Origin: Paenibacillus pectinilyticus
GTDB lineage: Bacteria; Bacillota; Bacilli; Paenibacillales; NBRC-103111
NCBI RefSeq assembly: GCF_001700435.1
Contig: NZ_LYPC01000025.1
Location: 100,191-164,190 of the forward strand
Length of the DNA: 64,000 bases
Reading direction: 5' to 3'
Shown here: one piece after another, positions 16,937-25,246 of the stretch
How positions within the stretch are numbered: the first letter of the stretch is position 1
Layout: the number at the start of each line of letters is the position of its first letter
The notes under the pieces: model-generated
Told to the model about the DNA's origin: nothing
The model's database searches: none
What the model saw: the letters and a program-made list of their open reading frames with translations, nothing else
Translations under genes and position numbers: made by a program

Positions 16937-17506
16937 ATGTCTGCCATTCCACCAATTAGACTTGATATTCAACCTGCGAAAATGGGGATCGATATTCAGC
17001 GCGGACAGTGGGATATTCGCCAGCCCCAGCCGACGATGGAGATGCATACAACGCCCACGACGATAGAGATGAGCTCCCCGCAGGGGGAAATTCATATTGA
17101 TCAAAGCAGGGCATGGGATGCATTAGGAATCGGAAGTAATATAACCTTCATGAATCGTATCTATAGCCAATCTAAGGATATTGCTTTACAGGGTATCGCG
17201 AGTATTGTAGCGAAAGGTAATCGGCTTGCAGCCATTGAAAAAGGAGGCAATCCGATCGCCGATATGGCGGCGGAGCGAGCATTCGAGCCTAGCAGTATGA
17301 ACTATCTCGGCGAAGCTTCGTATGATAACGTTGATTTGGATTATACGCCTCATAAGGTTGAAATCGAGGTTAACCCAGGTCATGTTAGCATAGAAGTGAC
17401 CCCGCATTTCCCGGAAATTTCGTATACGCCTGGTAAGGTGTCTTTCTATGTACAGCAGTATCCTAAAGCGGAGATGATTCCGCCAGAAATTGATACCAAA
17501 GTTTAA
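16937..17506 (+). CDS. yviE: YviE-like DUF6470 protein
   Basis: A 189-residue protein matching the YviE/DUF6470 family found between flgL and fliW. It begins PPIRLDIQPAKMGIDIQRGQ and is built of repeated beta motifs (VEIEVNPGHVSIEV, ISYTPGKVSFYV). No signal or membrane segment is seen. Function is unknown; context implies a flagellar role. AAGGAGG precedes the ATG, and the spacing to flgL indicates one transcript. A terminator follows. Confidence 0.85.
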   Translation: MSAIPPIRLDIQPAKMGIDIQRGQWDIRQPQPTMEMHTTPTTIEMSSPQGEIHIDQSRAWDALGIGSNITFMNRIYSQSKDIALQGIASIVAKGNRLAAIEKGGNPIADMAAERAFEPSSMNYLGEASYDNVDLDYTPHKVEIEVNPGHVSIEVTPHFPEISYTPGKVSFYVQQYPKAEMIPPEIDTKV

Positions 17507-17535
17507 ATGTTAAGCAAATTGCGGTATAGTCAGAA

Positions 17536-17564
17536 CTGTAGATTGAATAATCTATAGTTTTTTT
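17536..17564 (+). terminator. Terminator between yviE and fliW
   Basis: CTGTAGATT pairs with AATCTATAG (one G-T pair) around a 4-base loop, followed by seven T. It would limit flgM-operon transcription into fliW. Confidence 0.8.
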
Positions 17565-17603
17565 GTGTATGTAAAACGAAGACGGGATGGGAGTTGCCAG
17601 AAT

Positions 17604-18047
17604 ATGTTGCTAACGACATTACAATTCGGTGAATTAACAGTTGAAGAGCAGGAAATTTTCACATTCCATCAGGGCATTCCAGGGTTCGAGGACAATCTGA
17701 GGTATATGTTTATACAACCTGATGCTGAGTCAGCATTTTTCTTTTTACAAAGCGTAGATGATGGCGATATTGCACTTGTCGTGACCAATCCATTTATGTT
17801 CTTTCCGGATTATGACTTTGAAATTCCAGAAGGCGTCATTACAGAAATGGAGATTGAAAGTACGGACGATGTGGCTGTCTGGTCGGTTGTTACTGTGAAT
17901 AAAAATATTCAAGATACCAGCGTTAATTTATTAGCTCCTATTATCGTAAACGTAAACACGAGAGTAGGAAAGCAAGTCATCCTTCATAATTCTTCGTACC
18001 ATGCGAAACATAAAATAGCGCCTTCGGATACCTCCGAAGCTAAATAA
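17604..18047 (+). CDS. fliW: Flagellar assembly factor FliW
   Basis: A 147-residue beta-barrel protein that binds free flagellin and, when released from it, antagonises CsrA. The hallmark sequences are FHQGIPGFEDNLRYMFI and DIALVVTNPFMFFPDY. The ATG at 17604 follows ATGGGAG by 11 bases; the longer in-frame GTG at 17565 falls at the end of the preceding terminator and is rejected. csrA begins 13 bases after its stop, and hag is next, so the complete FliW-CsrA-Hag switch is adjacent. Confidence 0.95.
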   Translation: MLLTTLQFGELTVEEQEIFTFHQGIPGFEDNLRYMFIQPDAESAFFFLQSVDDGDIALVVTNPFMFFPDYDFEIPEGVITEMEIESTDDVAVWSVVTVNKNIQDTSVNLLAPIIVNVNTRVGKQVILHNSSYHAKHKIAPSDTSEAK

Positions 18048-18059
18048 GGGGTGACAGGC

Positions 18060-18284
18060 ATGCTCGTTCTTACGCGTAAAAAAGGTGAAGTCATCATGAT
18101 TGGCGATCATATTGAACTTGTGGTACTAGGGATAGAAGGAGATACAATCCGTCTTGGGATTTCTGCGCCTAAGCAAGTAGAAGTGTATCGTAAAGAGGTC
18201 TATCTATCGATTCAACAAGCGAATAAGGAAGCCTTAGGTAGTGCATCGAACTTTAAAGATCTCAATGAATTATTCAAAAAATGA
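18060..18284 (+). CDS. csrA: Carbon storage/translation regulator CsrA
   Basis: A 74-residue RNA-binding dimer that blocks translation of hag mRNA. MLVLTRKKGEVIMIGD and the core GDTIRLGISAPKQVEVYRKEVY match the family, including the RNA-contacting first strand and the Arg of VYRKEVY. ATG 18060 follows AAGGGG; an in-frame GTG at 18051 overlaps that ribosome site and is not used here. It is coupled to fliW. The hag leader downstream carries a matching binding hairpin. Confidence 0.96.
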   Translation: MLVLTRKKGEVIMIGDHIELVVLGIEGDTIRLGISAPKQVEVYRKEVYLSIQQANKEALGSASNFKDLNELFKK

Positions 18285-18380
18285 GAAAAATAGAGAAAAC
18301 AAGCCATATAGCAGAGAAATAGCTCGTTTTTATGATGTTATAAGTGAAATATGTCGAAATTTCGGTAAATTAGGACTTCA

Positions 18381-18404
18381 TAAAAAAGAGTAGCCTGACG
18401 ATAT
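18381..18404 (+). promoter_or_regulatory. Possible sigma-D-like promoter of hag
   Basis: GACGATAT at 18397-18404 matches seven of eight bases of the sigma-D -10 (GCCGATAT). The nearest TAAA is at 18381-18384, a spacer of only 12, shorter than usual. The location 90 bases before hag is right, but the -35 match is poor. Confidence 0.4.
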
Positions 18405-18450
18405 ATAAGTATAGGCGATTCCAAGGGCGGCCGACCTGGAAGAAGCGCTA

Positions 18451-18488
18451 ATCCACATGGAAGTGGATAACACACAATTCAAGGAGGA
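18451..18488 (+). promoter_or_regulatory. CsrA-binding hairpin and Shine-Dalgarno site in the hag leader
   Basis: ATCCAC (18451-18456) and GTGGAT (18463-18468) form a 6-bp stem presenting ATGGAA in the loop, the classical exposed GGA of a CsrA site. The ribosome site AAGGAGGA at 18481-18488 is a second ANGGA site 13 bases on. This two-site layout parallels the B. subtilis hag leader, where CsrA bridges both sites to block initiation. Confidence 0.7.
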
Positions 18489-18495
18489 ATTTTAA

Positions 18496-20136
18496 ATGAG
18501 AATTAATCACAACGTAACAGCTTTGAACACTTACCGTCAATTGTCCACAAACACGGACAACCAATCTAAATCCATTGAGAAATTGTCTTCCGGTCTTCGC
18601 ATCAACCGTGCAGGTGACGATGCAGCTGGTCTAGCAATCTCCGAAAAAATGCGCGGCCAAATCCGCGGTTTAGATCAAGCTTCCCGTAACGCTCAAGATG
18701 GTATCTCCATGATCCAAACAGCTGAGGGTGCTTTGAATGAAACTCATGACATTCTGCAACGCATGCGTGAACTTTCTGTACAATCTGGCAACGCAACGAA
18801 CACTGATGATGATCGTAAAGCAATGCAAGGTGAAGTAAGCCAACTTAAAGATGAAATTGATCGTATCGGTAATACGACTCAATTCAATACAAAGAACCTG
18901 CTTGATGGTTCCCAAAAATCTTCAGGTGCAGCTGTTGGTCTAAATAGCACAACTGGTTCTATTGTAGCTAAACTGACTGCAGGTGCTATGACTTCTGGTA
19001 CAGCAATTAATACTGATATGTCTGCTACAACAATGGGTATTGATACACTTACAGTTGATGGTCAAAAAATTGATGTTAACTGGGATACATTGTTGAGTAA
19101 ATCAGATCAAGCTCTGATGCAATCTGATTTAAGTGGTGCAACAGCTGATACAATCAAACATATTAGTGACACAATTGTAAATGCTGTTAATACAGCTATT
19201 GATCAGTCCGGTAAGAGCATTGCTCATGTCACTGGATATGCGGATTCATCTAACAAAATGGTTTTAACTAGCGGTACGACAGGAACTAAATCTGAGGTAA
19301 CTCTTACAACTGCAGCTGCCGCGACTTCTGTCGGAGCAACATTCCTATCTGACACTGCGGGTGCTGTTTCAGCAGCAGCTAATGTAGGTACTAGCAAATA
19401 CAATGGTACAGCTATTGCTGCTACAAAATTCGATGTATCCTTAGGCGGTCAACTGATTGGTCAATCCGGTGCATTGACAGTTGCAAACGGTGCTACGATG
19501 GCTACTGCTGCTACAGCCTTACAAACATCAATTAATGCAGCTATTACTTCTTACAATACCAGTACTGGTAAAACGGCAGGTCAAGATGGTTTTGTTCAGG
19601 CAGTAACAGTATCTGCATCAGATGATGGTCGCTTTAGTATCAGCAGCCCATCGGGTGATATCGCGTTGGCAGATCAAACTGGTAAAACGGCTGTTTCTGA
19701 TTTGGGATTGAGCAATGCTCAAACTTCTGCAGCTGGAAACGGCGGTATTACGTTCCAAATCGGTGCTAATAAAAATCAAACATTGACTTTCGGTATCAAT
19801 GACATGCGTTCTGCTGCACTAGGAATTTCCGGTTTAGACATTTCTACTGCTGCTGGTGCACAAAATGCAATTACAGCAATAGACAATGCAACTAAGAGCG
19901 TGTCCTCCGAGCGCGCTAAGCTGGGTGCTCTGCAAAACCGTTTGGAACACACGATCAACAACTTGAACACTTCGAATGAAAACTTGACAGCTGCCGAATC
20001 ACGTATCCGTGACGTGGACATGGCGAAAGAAATGATGAACCAATCCAAGTCCGGCATCTTGGCTCAAGCTGCTCAAGCTATGTTAGCACAAGCAAATCAA
20101 CAACCACAAGGCGTACTTCAATTGCTACGTGGCTAA
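18496..20136 (+). CDS. hag: Flagellin
   Basis: The filament subunit, 546 residues, much longer than the 304-residue B. subtilis Hag. The N-terminal D0/D1 region (MRINHNVTALNTYRQL, LSSGLRINRAGDDAAGLAIS) spans residues 1-140. The C-terminal D1/D0 region (SRIRDVDMAKEMMNQSKSGI to the end QPQGVLQLLRG) spans about the last 110. Between them lie about 290 residues rich in Thr, Ala and Ser, forming surface-exposed D2/D3 domains. Translation is expected to be repressed by CsrA at the leader. It has its own terminator. The variable insert may carry glycosylation or serve as an antigenic surface; this is inference. Confidence 0.97.
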   Translation: MRINHNVTALNTYRQLSTNTDNQSKSIEKLSSGLRINRAGDDAAGLAISEKMRGQIRGLDQASRNAQDGISMIQTAEGALNETHDILQRMRELSVQSGNATNTDDDRKAMQGEVSQLKDEIDRIGNTTQFNTKNLLDGSQKSSGAAVGLNSTTGSIVAKLTAGAMTSGTAINTDMSATTMGIDTLTVDGQKIDVNWDTLLSKSDQALMQSDLSGATADTIKHISDTIVNAVNTAIDQSGKSIAHVTGYADSSNKMVLTSGTTGTKSEVTLTTAAAATSVGATFLSDTAGAVSAAANVGTSKYNGTAIAATKFDVSLGGQLIGQSGALTVANGATMATAATALQTSINAAITSYNTSTGKTAGQDGFVQAVTVSASDDGRFSISSPSGDIALADQTGKTAVSDLGLSNAQTSAAGNGGITFQIGANKNQTLTFGINDMRSAALGISGLDISTAAGAQNAITAIDNATKSVSSERAKLGALQNRLEHTINNLNTSNENLTAAESRIRDVDMAKEMMNQSKSGILAQAAQAMLAQANQQPQGVLQLLRG

Positions 20137-20150
20137 TCTTTTTCAGAAAG

Positions 20151-20181
20151 GAGACTCTAGTTTATCTAGGGTCTCTTTTTT
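20151..20181 (+). terminator. Terminator after hag
   Basis: GAGACTCTAG and CTAGGGTCTC form a 10-bp stem (one G-T pair) around a 5-base loop, followed by six T. Confidence 0.9.
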
Positions 20182-20235
20182 ATTGTTGGATGTGCTAAAT
20201 TAAAAGGAAGATTTACGAAGAAAGGAGGAGACATC

Positions 20236-20427
20236 ATGGATATCGCAGCAATGTCAATGGTAATGAGCCAATCTAGCCTAGCGCAAAATGCAAGTTTGTC
20301 TGTATTGAAGTTGGCTATGGATTCGGCTCAAACAAATGCAACTAACATGACGGAAATGCTTAGCCAGAGTGCTCTGCAGCAGTTTGTACAGCCGCATCTT
20401 GGCGGTAGCATCGATCTGAAGGTTTAA
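20236..20427 (+). CDS. YjfB-family putative motility protein
   Basis: A 63-residue protein beginning MDIAAMSMVMSQSSLAQNAS, with the amphipathic helix VLKLAMDSAQTNATNMTEML typical of the YjfB motility family. The composition (few charges, many Ser, Met and Ala) resembles small flagellar components or anti-sigma-type helices. AAAGGAGGAG precedes the ATG. It lies between hag and fliD with terminators on both sides. Function is not established. Confidence 0.8.
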   Translation: MDIAAMSMVMSQSSLAQNASLSVLKLAMDSAQTNATNMTEMLSQSALQQFVQPHLGGSIDLKV

Positions 20428-20446
20428 TAAAGATTTTAAAATAAAG

Positions 20447-20477
20447 GTGGCTCCTGAATGTAGGAGTCACTTTTTTA
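20447..20477 (+). terminator. Terminator after the YjfB-family gene
   Basis: GTGGCTCCT and AGGAGTCAC form a 9-bp stem (one G-T pair) around a 6-base loop, followed by six T. Confidence 0.88.
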
Positions 20478-20515
20478 TTTTGACACTACGGGAGTTATCT
20501 TTATAGATTCCCTAT

Positions 20516-20542
20516 TAAGAATAGGGTTACTGCATCCGATAT
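20516..20542 (+). promoter_or_regulatory. Sigma-D promoter of the fliD operon
   Basis: TAAG at 20516-20519, a 15-base spacer and TCCGATAT at 20535-20542 differ from the sigma-D consensus by one base in each element. It lies 65 bases before fliD, after a terminator. Confidence 0.7.
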
Positions 20543-20607
20543 ATAGAGTAGAGATTTCTTTTTCGGGGAAGTTTGTTATTTTTATGAGGAAAGTGGAGGA
20601 ATGAGCT

Positions 20608-22647
20608 ATGAGTACAACATCGGTAAATCGGATAAGTGGCATGGTATCGGGGTTAGATACCGACTCGCTAGTGAAGAAGTTGATGGCGGCTGAAAGTGTC
20701 AATTTAATTAAGTCAAAGCAAAAGTTACAAACCTTAACCTGGCAAAGCGATGGCTATCGCCAATGGAATACAGATATGTTTTCGTTCCGGACGAACACAT
20801 TATTTAATATGAAACTATCGAAATCCTATGATACCTTTGCAACCACTACTTCGGATTCTAATTCTTTAAGCGGAATAGCTTCGTCAGATGTTATAGAAGG
20901 AACCTATAGTTATAAGGTCACAAATCTTGCACAGTCTGCTACGATGAAGTCTAATGTTGACATTGATACGACCAAAGCTTTAACGGACACGGCTACATCC
21001 ATTACTATCAAAGCTACTAATTCGACGGGTACCCAAGTTTCGGCCGATATTGCTGTGGCCAAGACAGATACCATCACAGACGTATTAGCTAAAATAAACT
21101 CGGCAAAAGATAGTTCGGGCAATAGCCTTGGGGTAAAAGCGGTCTACGATTCTTCTCTTAAGCAATTTATCGTGAAAACGAAAGACACAGGTTCCTTGAC
21201 GAAGTTAACAATTAATGCAACGCCAGATAAAGTTCCGCCTACACCTGAATCCACTGCATCTTTTGTAGCAGGCCAAGCCCTTTTGGATAGTACACTTGGT
21301 TTTAATAACTCGGCAGACGGAGATTATTCAAATGGATTTAGTAAGGTTTCTGCGGCTTATGTAACAGTGCAAAGAACAAGTGCAACTCGTGTGCCAGACA
21401 CTAACGTTACAACGAATCCTAATTATGTTAAAGGGTCCAGTGGTTTAGTTAAAATGAACACTCCAAGTGATGCCACAGACGGAGCAAGTATTACGGTTGA
21501 CGGCACAGCCTTTAATATTGCAGCAGCACTACAGAAAGATTGGACCGGTAAGTCGCTAACCGATGTTGTAAACAGTCTTAAAAGTGTTACGAGTGGTACT
21601 ACAAAACTTTCCGACTTGGTCGATATTTCTACAAATGGTACTGACATTAGTTTCAAGTCTAAATCAACTGGACCTTCCAGCTCAATCGCGATCAGTGCTG
21701 GTACAGGAACATTGAAGGATGCTGTAGCAAACCTTTTCTCAGTTGATATAGCTTCACACGCGGCAACAGATTTAGGGAATTTCGTAGGTACTGGTGTTAC
21801 AGATCCAAATAATCCCAATGTGGCGCAGGATGCCAAAATAAATTTTAACGGTACAAATCTTACATCAACCTCGAACAGTTTAAAAATTCTGGGCGTAAAC
21901 TACACCCTCAAGAATGTTAATGCCACAGCTCAAACTGTTACCATAACAAAGGACATTGACGCTGAAGTTAAAAATATCACCGATTTTGTAAGCAAGTATA
22001 ATGACATGCTGTCTAAAATCAATACGGCTGTTAACGAGACCGTCTATAAAGATTATCAACCATTAACAGATGACCAAAGAACAGCCATGTCTGAAACGCA
22101 AATTACAGCATGGGAAACGAAAGCAAAGAGTGGTTTATTCAATAATGACAGTATTCTTAAGCAATTAGCTACCAAAATTAGAAATGACATGACATCTAAG
22201 GTTGACAATGGAAGTACTTATAATTCACTAGCATCCATTGGTATAAATTCAACGAGTTATGCGGATAAAGGTAAATTGTACGTTGATGAAACAAAGCTCC
22301 GTGCAGCAATTCAGGCTGATCCAGACGCTGTGAAATCCTTGTTCTCACAAACTTCGACCGATACGACATCGAATGCCAAACAAGGGGTCGTTTCTAGGCT
22401 GTATGACGATTTTCAATCTGCGATGACCAAGTTAGTGAGTAAAGCAGGGTCTTCCTCTAATGCCCCTACTGATCAGAGTTTTGTAGGAAAGCTTCTTACT
22501 CAAACCAACACGTTTATATCCACAGAAACAGATCGCTTAAATGCCAAAGAGAAGAACTATTATGCCAAGTTTACTGCTATGGAAACTGCAATGAATAAAT
22601 ATAATTCACAAAGTGCCTATCTCACACAAAACTCTTCTAGTCAATAA
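20608..22647 (+). CDS. fliD: Flagellar filament cap protein FliD
   Basis: A 679-residue cap that folds flagellin onto the growing filament tip; B. subtilis FliD is shorter (498 residues). The N-terminus VNRISGMVSGLDTDSLVKKL and the C-terminal region (SLASIGINSTSYADKGKLYV, AIQADPDAVKSLFSQ) match FliD_N and FliD_C. Extra length is in the Thr/Ser-rich central head domains, mirroring the enlarged flagellin. GTGGAGGA precedes the ATG by 8 bases. flaG, fliS and fliT follow closely as one operon behind the sigma-D promoter. Confidence 0.95.
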   Translation: MSTTSVNRISGMVSGLDTDSLVKKLMAAESVNLIKSKQKLQTLTWQSDGYRQWNTDMFSFRTNTLFNMKLSKSYDTFATTTSDSNSLSGIASSDVIEGTYSYKVTNLAQSATMKSNVDIDTTKALTDTATSITIKATNSTGTQVSADIAVAKTDTITDVLAKINSAKDSSGNSLGVKAVYDSSLKQFIVKTKDTGSLTKLTINATPDKVPPTPESTASFVAGQALLDSTLGFNNSADGDYSNGFSKVSAAYVTVQRTSATRVPDTNVTTNPNYVKGSSGLVKMNTPSDATDGASITVDGTAFNIAAALQKDWTGKSLTDVVNSLKSVTSGTTKLSDLVDISTNGTDISFKSKSTGPSSSIAISAGTGTLKDAVANLFSVDIASHAATDLGNFVGTGVTDPNNPNVAQDAKINFNGTNLTSTSNSLKILGVNYTLKNVNATAQTVTITKDIDAEVKNITDFVSKYNDMLSKINTAVNETVYKDYQPLTDDQRTAMSETQITAWETKAKSGLFNNDSILKQLATKIRNDMTSKVDNGSTYNSLASIGINSTSYADKGKLYVDETKLRAAIQADPDAVKSLFSQTSTDTTSNAKQGVVSRLYDDFQSAMTKLVSKAGSSSNAPTDQSFVGKLLTQTNTFISTETDRLNAKEKNYYAKFTAMETAMNKYNSQSAYLTQNSSSQ

Positions 22648-22692
22648 TTCGAGTTCACTCTGATTCTAGTATATAATATGGAGGTCATTAAC

Positions 22693-23070
22693 TTGAGTAT
22701 GAACCAACCCGTCGGGAATATTCCCAAGCCTACTAATATCGAGGCTCCTGTAACGCCCAAAGTCTCAGGTTCGGCAAGTTCGGAAAGCATTCAGAGTGTC
22801 AAGGATTTGAAGCAAGCACAAGCGCAGGGTCAGAATATCCCGATCAGTGAACAGCAGCTAGTCAAAGCAATTGAACGTGCAATTAAAGCTGTGGAAGGAA
22901 CCTCTACTACGCTAGATTTTTCCATACACCAAGCAACAAAGCACATTATTGTTAAAGTATTAGATAAAGACACTGGTAATGTTATCCGCGAAATTCCGAA
23001 TGAAAAGTCACTTGATTTCTTGGCCAAGGTATGGGAAACTGCTGGGGCTATGGTAGACGAACGCGCGTAA
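22693..23070 (+). CDS. flaG: FlaG protein
   Basis: A 125-residue protein of the FlaG family. The C-terminal domain reads LDFSIHQATKHIIVKVLDKD and NVIREIPNEKSLDFLAKV, the family hallmark; the N-terminal half is Pro/Ser/Gln-rich and flexible. The start is TTG 22693, 8 bases after GGAGG; the in-frame ATG at 22678 overlaps that ribosome site and ATG 22699 is 14 bases away. Members influence filament length. It lies between fliD and fliS. Confidence 0.9.
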   Translation: MSMNQPVGNIPKPTNIEAPVTPKVSGSASSESIQSVKDLKQAQAQGQNIPISEQQLVKAIERAIKAVEGTSTTLDFSIHQATKHIIVKVLDKDTGNVIREIPNEKSLDFLAKVWETAGAMVDERA

Positions 23071-23114
23071 GTCGATTTAGATGGAGTAAAGGCTATTATT
23101 AGGGGGTAATTTAA

Positions 23115-23498
23115 ATGATTTCGGCGCAGCAGAATAAATATGTGCAAAATTCAATCCAAACAGCGAGCCCAGCTCAGCTGCTCATCATGCTATCGGATGG
23201 TGCGATTCGTTTTTGTAAACAAGCCATCGAGGCAATCCACCAGAAGAATTATCAGGATGCGAATCATTTTCTTGTTAAGGTGCAAGATATTATCCAAGAG
23301 TTTGTTATCACATTGGATAAGAAAGCAGCTGTAGCAGACCAACTTCTACCTTTATATGACTATTTCTTATTTCGCCTCGTGGAAGCCAACACGAAGAAGC
23401 AAGCGGAACCGGCAGAGGAAGTACTGGGCTATTTGCAAGAGTTGAAGGAAACGTGGCTACAGGCTGCCAAGCTGTCCGTTGGCGCTACTCATGGATAA
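23115..23498 (+). CDS. fliS: Flagellin export chaperone FliS
   Basis: A 127-residue four-helix protein that binds the flagellin C-terminus and delivers it for export. The start NKYVQNSIQTASPAQLLIMLSDGAIRF-like block (residues 6-33) is the strongest family match, with the Tyr and Gln-rich first helix. AGGGGG precedes the ATG. The stop overlaps the fliT start by 8 bases. Its substrate Hag is encoded 3 kb upstream. Confidence 0.95.
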   Translation: MISAQQNKYVQNSIQTASPAQLLIMLSDGAIRFCKQAIEAIHQKNYQDANHFLVKVQDIIQEFVITLDKKAAVADQLLPLYDYFLFRLVEANTKKQAEPAEEVLGYLQELKETWLQAAKLSVGATHG

Positions 23499-23820
23499 CT
23501 TGTTAGATGAATTGCACCAAATGACGCTAGACGTGATCGAACGATTGGATTCCTTGGGCTACGACCAGATGGAAGACTTTGTTGAACGCAGAGGCAAGAT
23601 AACTAGTCAATTACAGTCACTGGACCTGAGATATACAGATCAGCAAAAGATACAGATCAAAGAAATTCTTCAGCATGACGATAGGATTGTAGCGCGCATG
23701 CAGATGCTGAAGGATGAAGCGTCGGTCGGTATGGAGAAGATGGATCGTGCACGTATCCAAAAATCGGCCTATGACCCCACGTATGCGGCTGACAGCTACT
23801 TTTTTGATAAGAAGAAATAG
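23491..23820 (+). CDS. fliT: FliT-like flagellar chaperone
   Basis: A 109-residue helical protein directly after fliS. Its helix pattern (LLDELHQMTLDVIERLDSLGYDQ..VERRGKI) and C-terminal SAYDPTYAADSYFFDKKK fit FliT-like chaperones, which usually act on FliD. ATG 23491 overlaps the fliS stop, and no strong separate ribosome site is seen, so it is probably translationally coupled. Identity rests on position and length more than on sequence. Confidence 0.7.
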   Translation: MDNLLDELHQMTLDVIERLDSLGYDQMEDFVERRGKITSQLQSLDLRYTDQQKIQIKEILQHDDRIVARMQMLKDEASVGMEKMDRARIQKSAYDPTYAADSYFFDKKK

Positions 23821-23822
23821 TT

Positions 23823-24080
23823 CTATCCACAGAAACCTTTTGCCGCGGCAGAAGGTTTTTTCATTTATCCCAGGTTATCTGCAGGCGAGAACAGGATTCC
23901 GTGGATAAACAATCTGTTATGGAACCCAGATGTGAATAAACAGCAAGGCACTCTTCGAGTTATCCCGAAAACCCCACAACAGACCTGTGGACAATGTGCA
24001 TAAACCTGTGGACAACTTTGTTAATAAAATGTAAAAAAGCCCGTCATGACAGGATTCTACAAATTCCGCACTTATCCACG
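23823..24080. promoter_or_regulatory. DnaA-box cluster 1
   Basis: Seven close DnaA boxes lie in 258 bases. Two match TTATNCACA exactly on the minus strand (23931-23939, 23995-24003). Five have one mismatch: 23823-23831, 23900-23908, 23986-23994, 24007-24015 and 24072-24080. The three at 23986-24015 are in the same orientation and almost contiguous. A further weak copy is at 23875-23883. No dnaA or origin genes are near, so a DnaA-titration or regulatory role is inferred. Apart from the fliT terminator and the csp promoter, the 23821-24233 intergenic region holds nothing else recognised. Confidence 0.6.
23833..23862 (+). terminator. Terminator after fliT
   Basis: AAACCTTTTGCC and GGCAGAAGGTTT form a 12-bp stem (one G-T pair) around GC, followed by a T-run. 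Confidence 0.85.
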
Positions 24081-24131
24081 GCTTGTATATACGTGAATTT
24101 TCTAAATATTCATTTTACTTAAAGTTTGAAT

Positions 24132-24161
24132 TTGACAGGCCAAGCGGAGAGGTGTTATAGT
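24132..24161 (+). promoter_or_regulatory. Sigma-A promoter of the cold shock gene
   Basis: TTGACA at 24132-24137, an 18-base spacer and TATAGT at 24156-24161. The resulting leader is about 65 nt, AT-rich, as usual for cold-inducible csp mRNAs. Confidence 0.7.
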
Positions 24162-24233
24162 CAAAAAGTAAGGGCTTACATTTTGTTTTGGACTCATATT
24201 TATATTTTTTAAAACGAAAGGAATGTGTACGTT

Positions 24234-24431
24234 ATGCAAGGTAAAGTTAAATGGTTCAACGCAGAAAAAGGCTATGGTTTCATTGAGCGTGAAGATGGCG
24301 GGGATGTTTTCGTACATTTCTCAGCAATCCAATCCGAAGGATTCAAAACGCTGGACGAAGGTCAAGCCGTTGAATTCGACATCGTGGAAGGCGCTCGCGG
24401 ACCACAAGCTGCTAACGTAAGCAGACTATAA
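24234..24431 (+). CDS. Cold shock protein, CspA/CspB family
   Basis: A 65-residue single OB-fold RNA chaperone. It has both RNA-binding motifs, GYGFIE (RNP1) and VFVHFSAI (RNP2), and the N-terminal [16 protein letters not shown] 24234 is preferred over GTG 24225, since AAAGGA lies 11 bases upstream of the ATG. The gene is monocistronic with its own promoter and terminator. The paralogue letter cannot be assigned from sequence alone. Confidence 0.95.
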   Translation: MQGKVKWFNAEKGYGFIEREDGGDVFVHFSAIQSEGFKTLDEGQAVEFDIVEGARGPQAANVSRL

Positions 24432-24479
24432 TTATTTGGCACGGGGAACTGTGCCGATCGCATACACAATGAATGAGAC

Positions 24480-24512
24480 ACACCTCGGGAATCGTTCCTG
24501 GGGTGTTTTTTT
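24480..24512 (+). terminator. Terminator after the cold shock gene
   Basis: ACACCTCGGGAA pairs imperfectly with TTCCTGGGGTGT, followed by seven T. Confidence 0.85.
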
Positions 24513-24600
24513 GTAACGAAAAAGAAGCTCGGAATTTAAAGGAATTATGAAGATGGAGTGGAATGTAGTATAATGTAAGAAGGAAGGGAGATGTTTAACT

Positions 24601-25149
24601 ATGGATATTAGCATTCGCGGAGAACACCTTGAAGTTACTGAAGCCCTCAGAGACTACGTCGACAAGAAGTTGAATAGACTAGAGAGGTATTTTGAAGCTC
24701 CCCTTACATCTGATGTACAAGTAAAGCTAAGTGTGGTTAAAGGTCTTCAAGCCATTGAGGTCAGCATCCCTTTAACAGGCGTGCTGCTGAGAGCAGAGGA
24801 ACGCAACACAGACATGTACGCATCCATCGATTTGGTTGTGGACAAATTAGAGCGTCAAATTCGTAAGCACAAAACAAGAACGAACCGTAAGATTCGCCAA
24901 GAAGGCGGCAAGCGTGATCTATTCAAAGTAGAAGCCGCGGCAGCCAGCTACATGGAAGAAGAAGAGGATTTCGAGCTCGTTCGAAACAAACGCTTTAATT
25001 TGAAGCCGATGGACGTGGAGGAAGCCATTCTCCAAATGAATATGGTAGGTCATAACTTCTTCGTATTCTCCAATATGGACACAGACACGGTCAACGTCGT
25101 GTACAAACGGGATGACGGCAAGTATGGTTTGATCGAACCGGCCATGTAA
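24601..25149 (+). CDS. hpf: Long-form ribosome hibernation promoting factor
   Basis: A 182-residue protein (YvyD in B. subtilis) that pairs 70S ribosomes into inactive 100S dimers in stationary phase. The N-terminal S30AE domain begins MDISIRGEHLEVTEALRDYVDKKL. The C-terminal dimerisation domain has FNLKPMDVEEAILQMNMVGHNFFVF near residues 130-157 and ends with YGLIEP. A charged linker joins them. GAAGGGAGA precedes the ATG. The hpf-secA-prfB order matches Bacilli. Confidence 0.95.
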   Translation: MDISIRGEHLEVTEALRDYVDKKLNRLERYFEAPLTSDVQVKLSVVKGLQAIEVSIPLTGVLLRAEERNTDMYASIDLVVDKLERQIRKHKTRTNRKIRQEGGKRDLFKVEAAAASYMEEEEDFELVRNKRFNLKPMDVEEAILQMNMVGHNFFVFSNMDTDTVNVVYKRDDGKYGLIEPAM

Positions 25150-25212
25150 GGTGCCCTTATACCCCATAAGCCTAGCAAATTCATTAACATTCCTATACAA
25201 AAAATGATCAAG

Positions 25213-25246
25213 AGCTTAATTCGATTTCATCGAATTAAGCTTTTTC
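25213..25246 (+). terminator. Terminator after hpf
   Basis: Perfect 13-bp stem AGCTTAATTCGAT/ATCGAATTAAGCT with a TTC loop and a short T-run. Confidence 0.88.
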
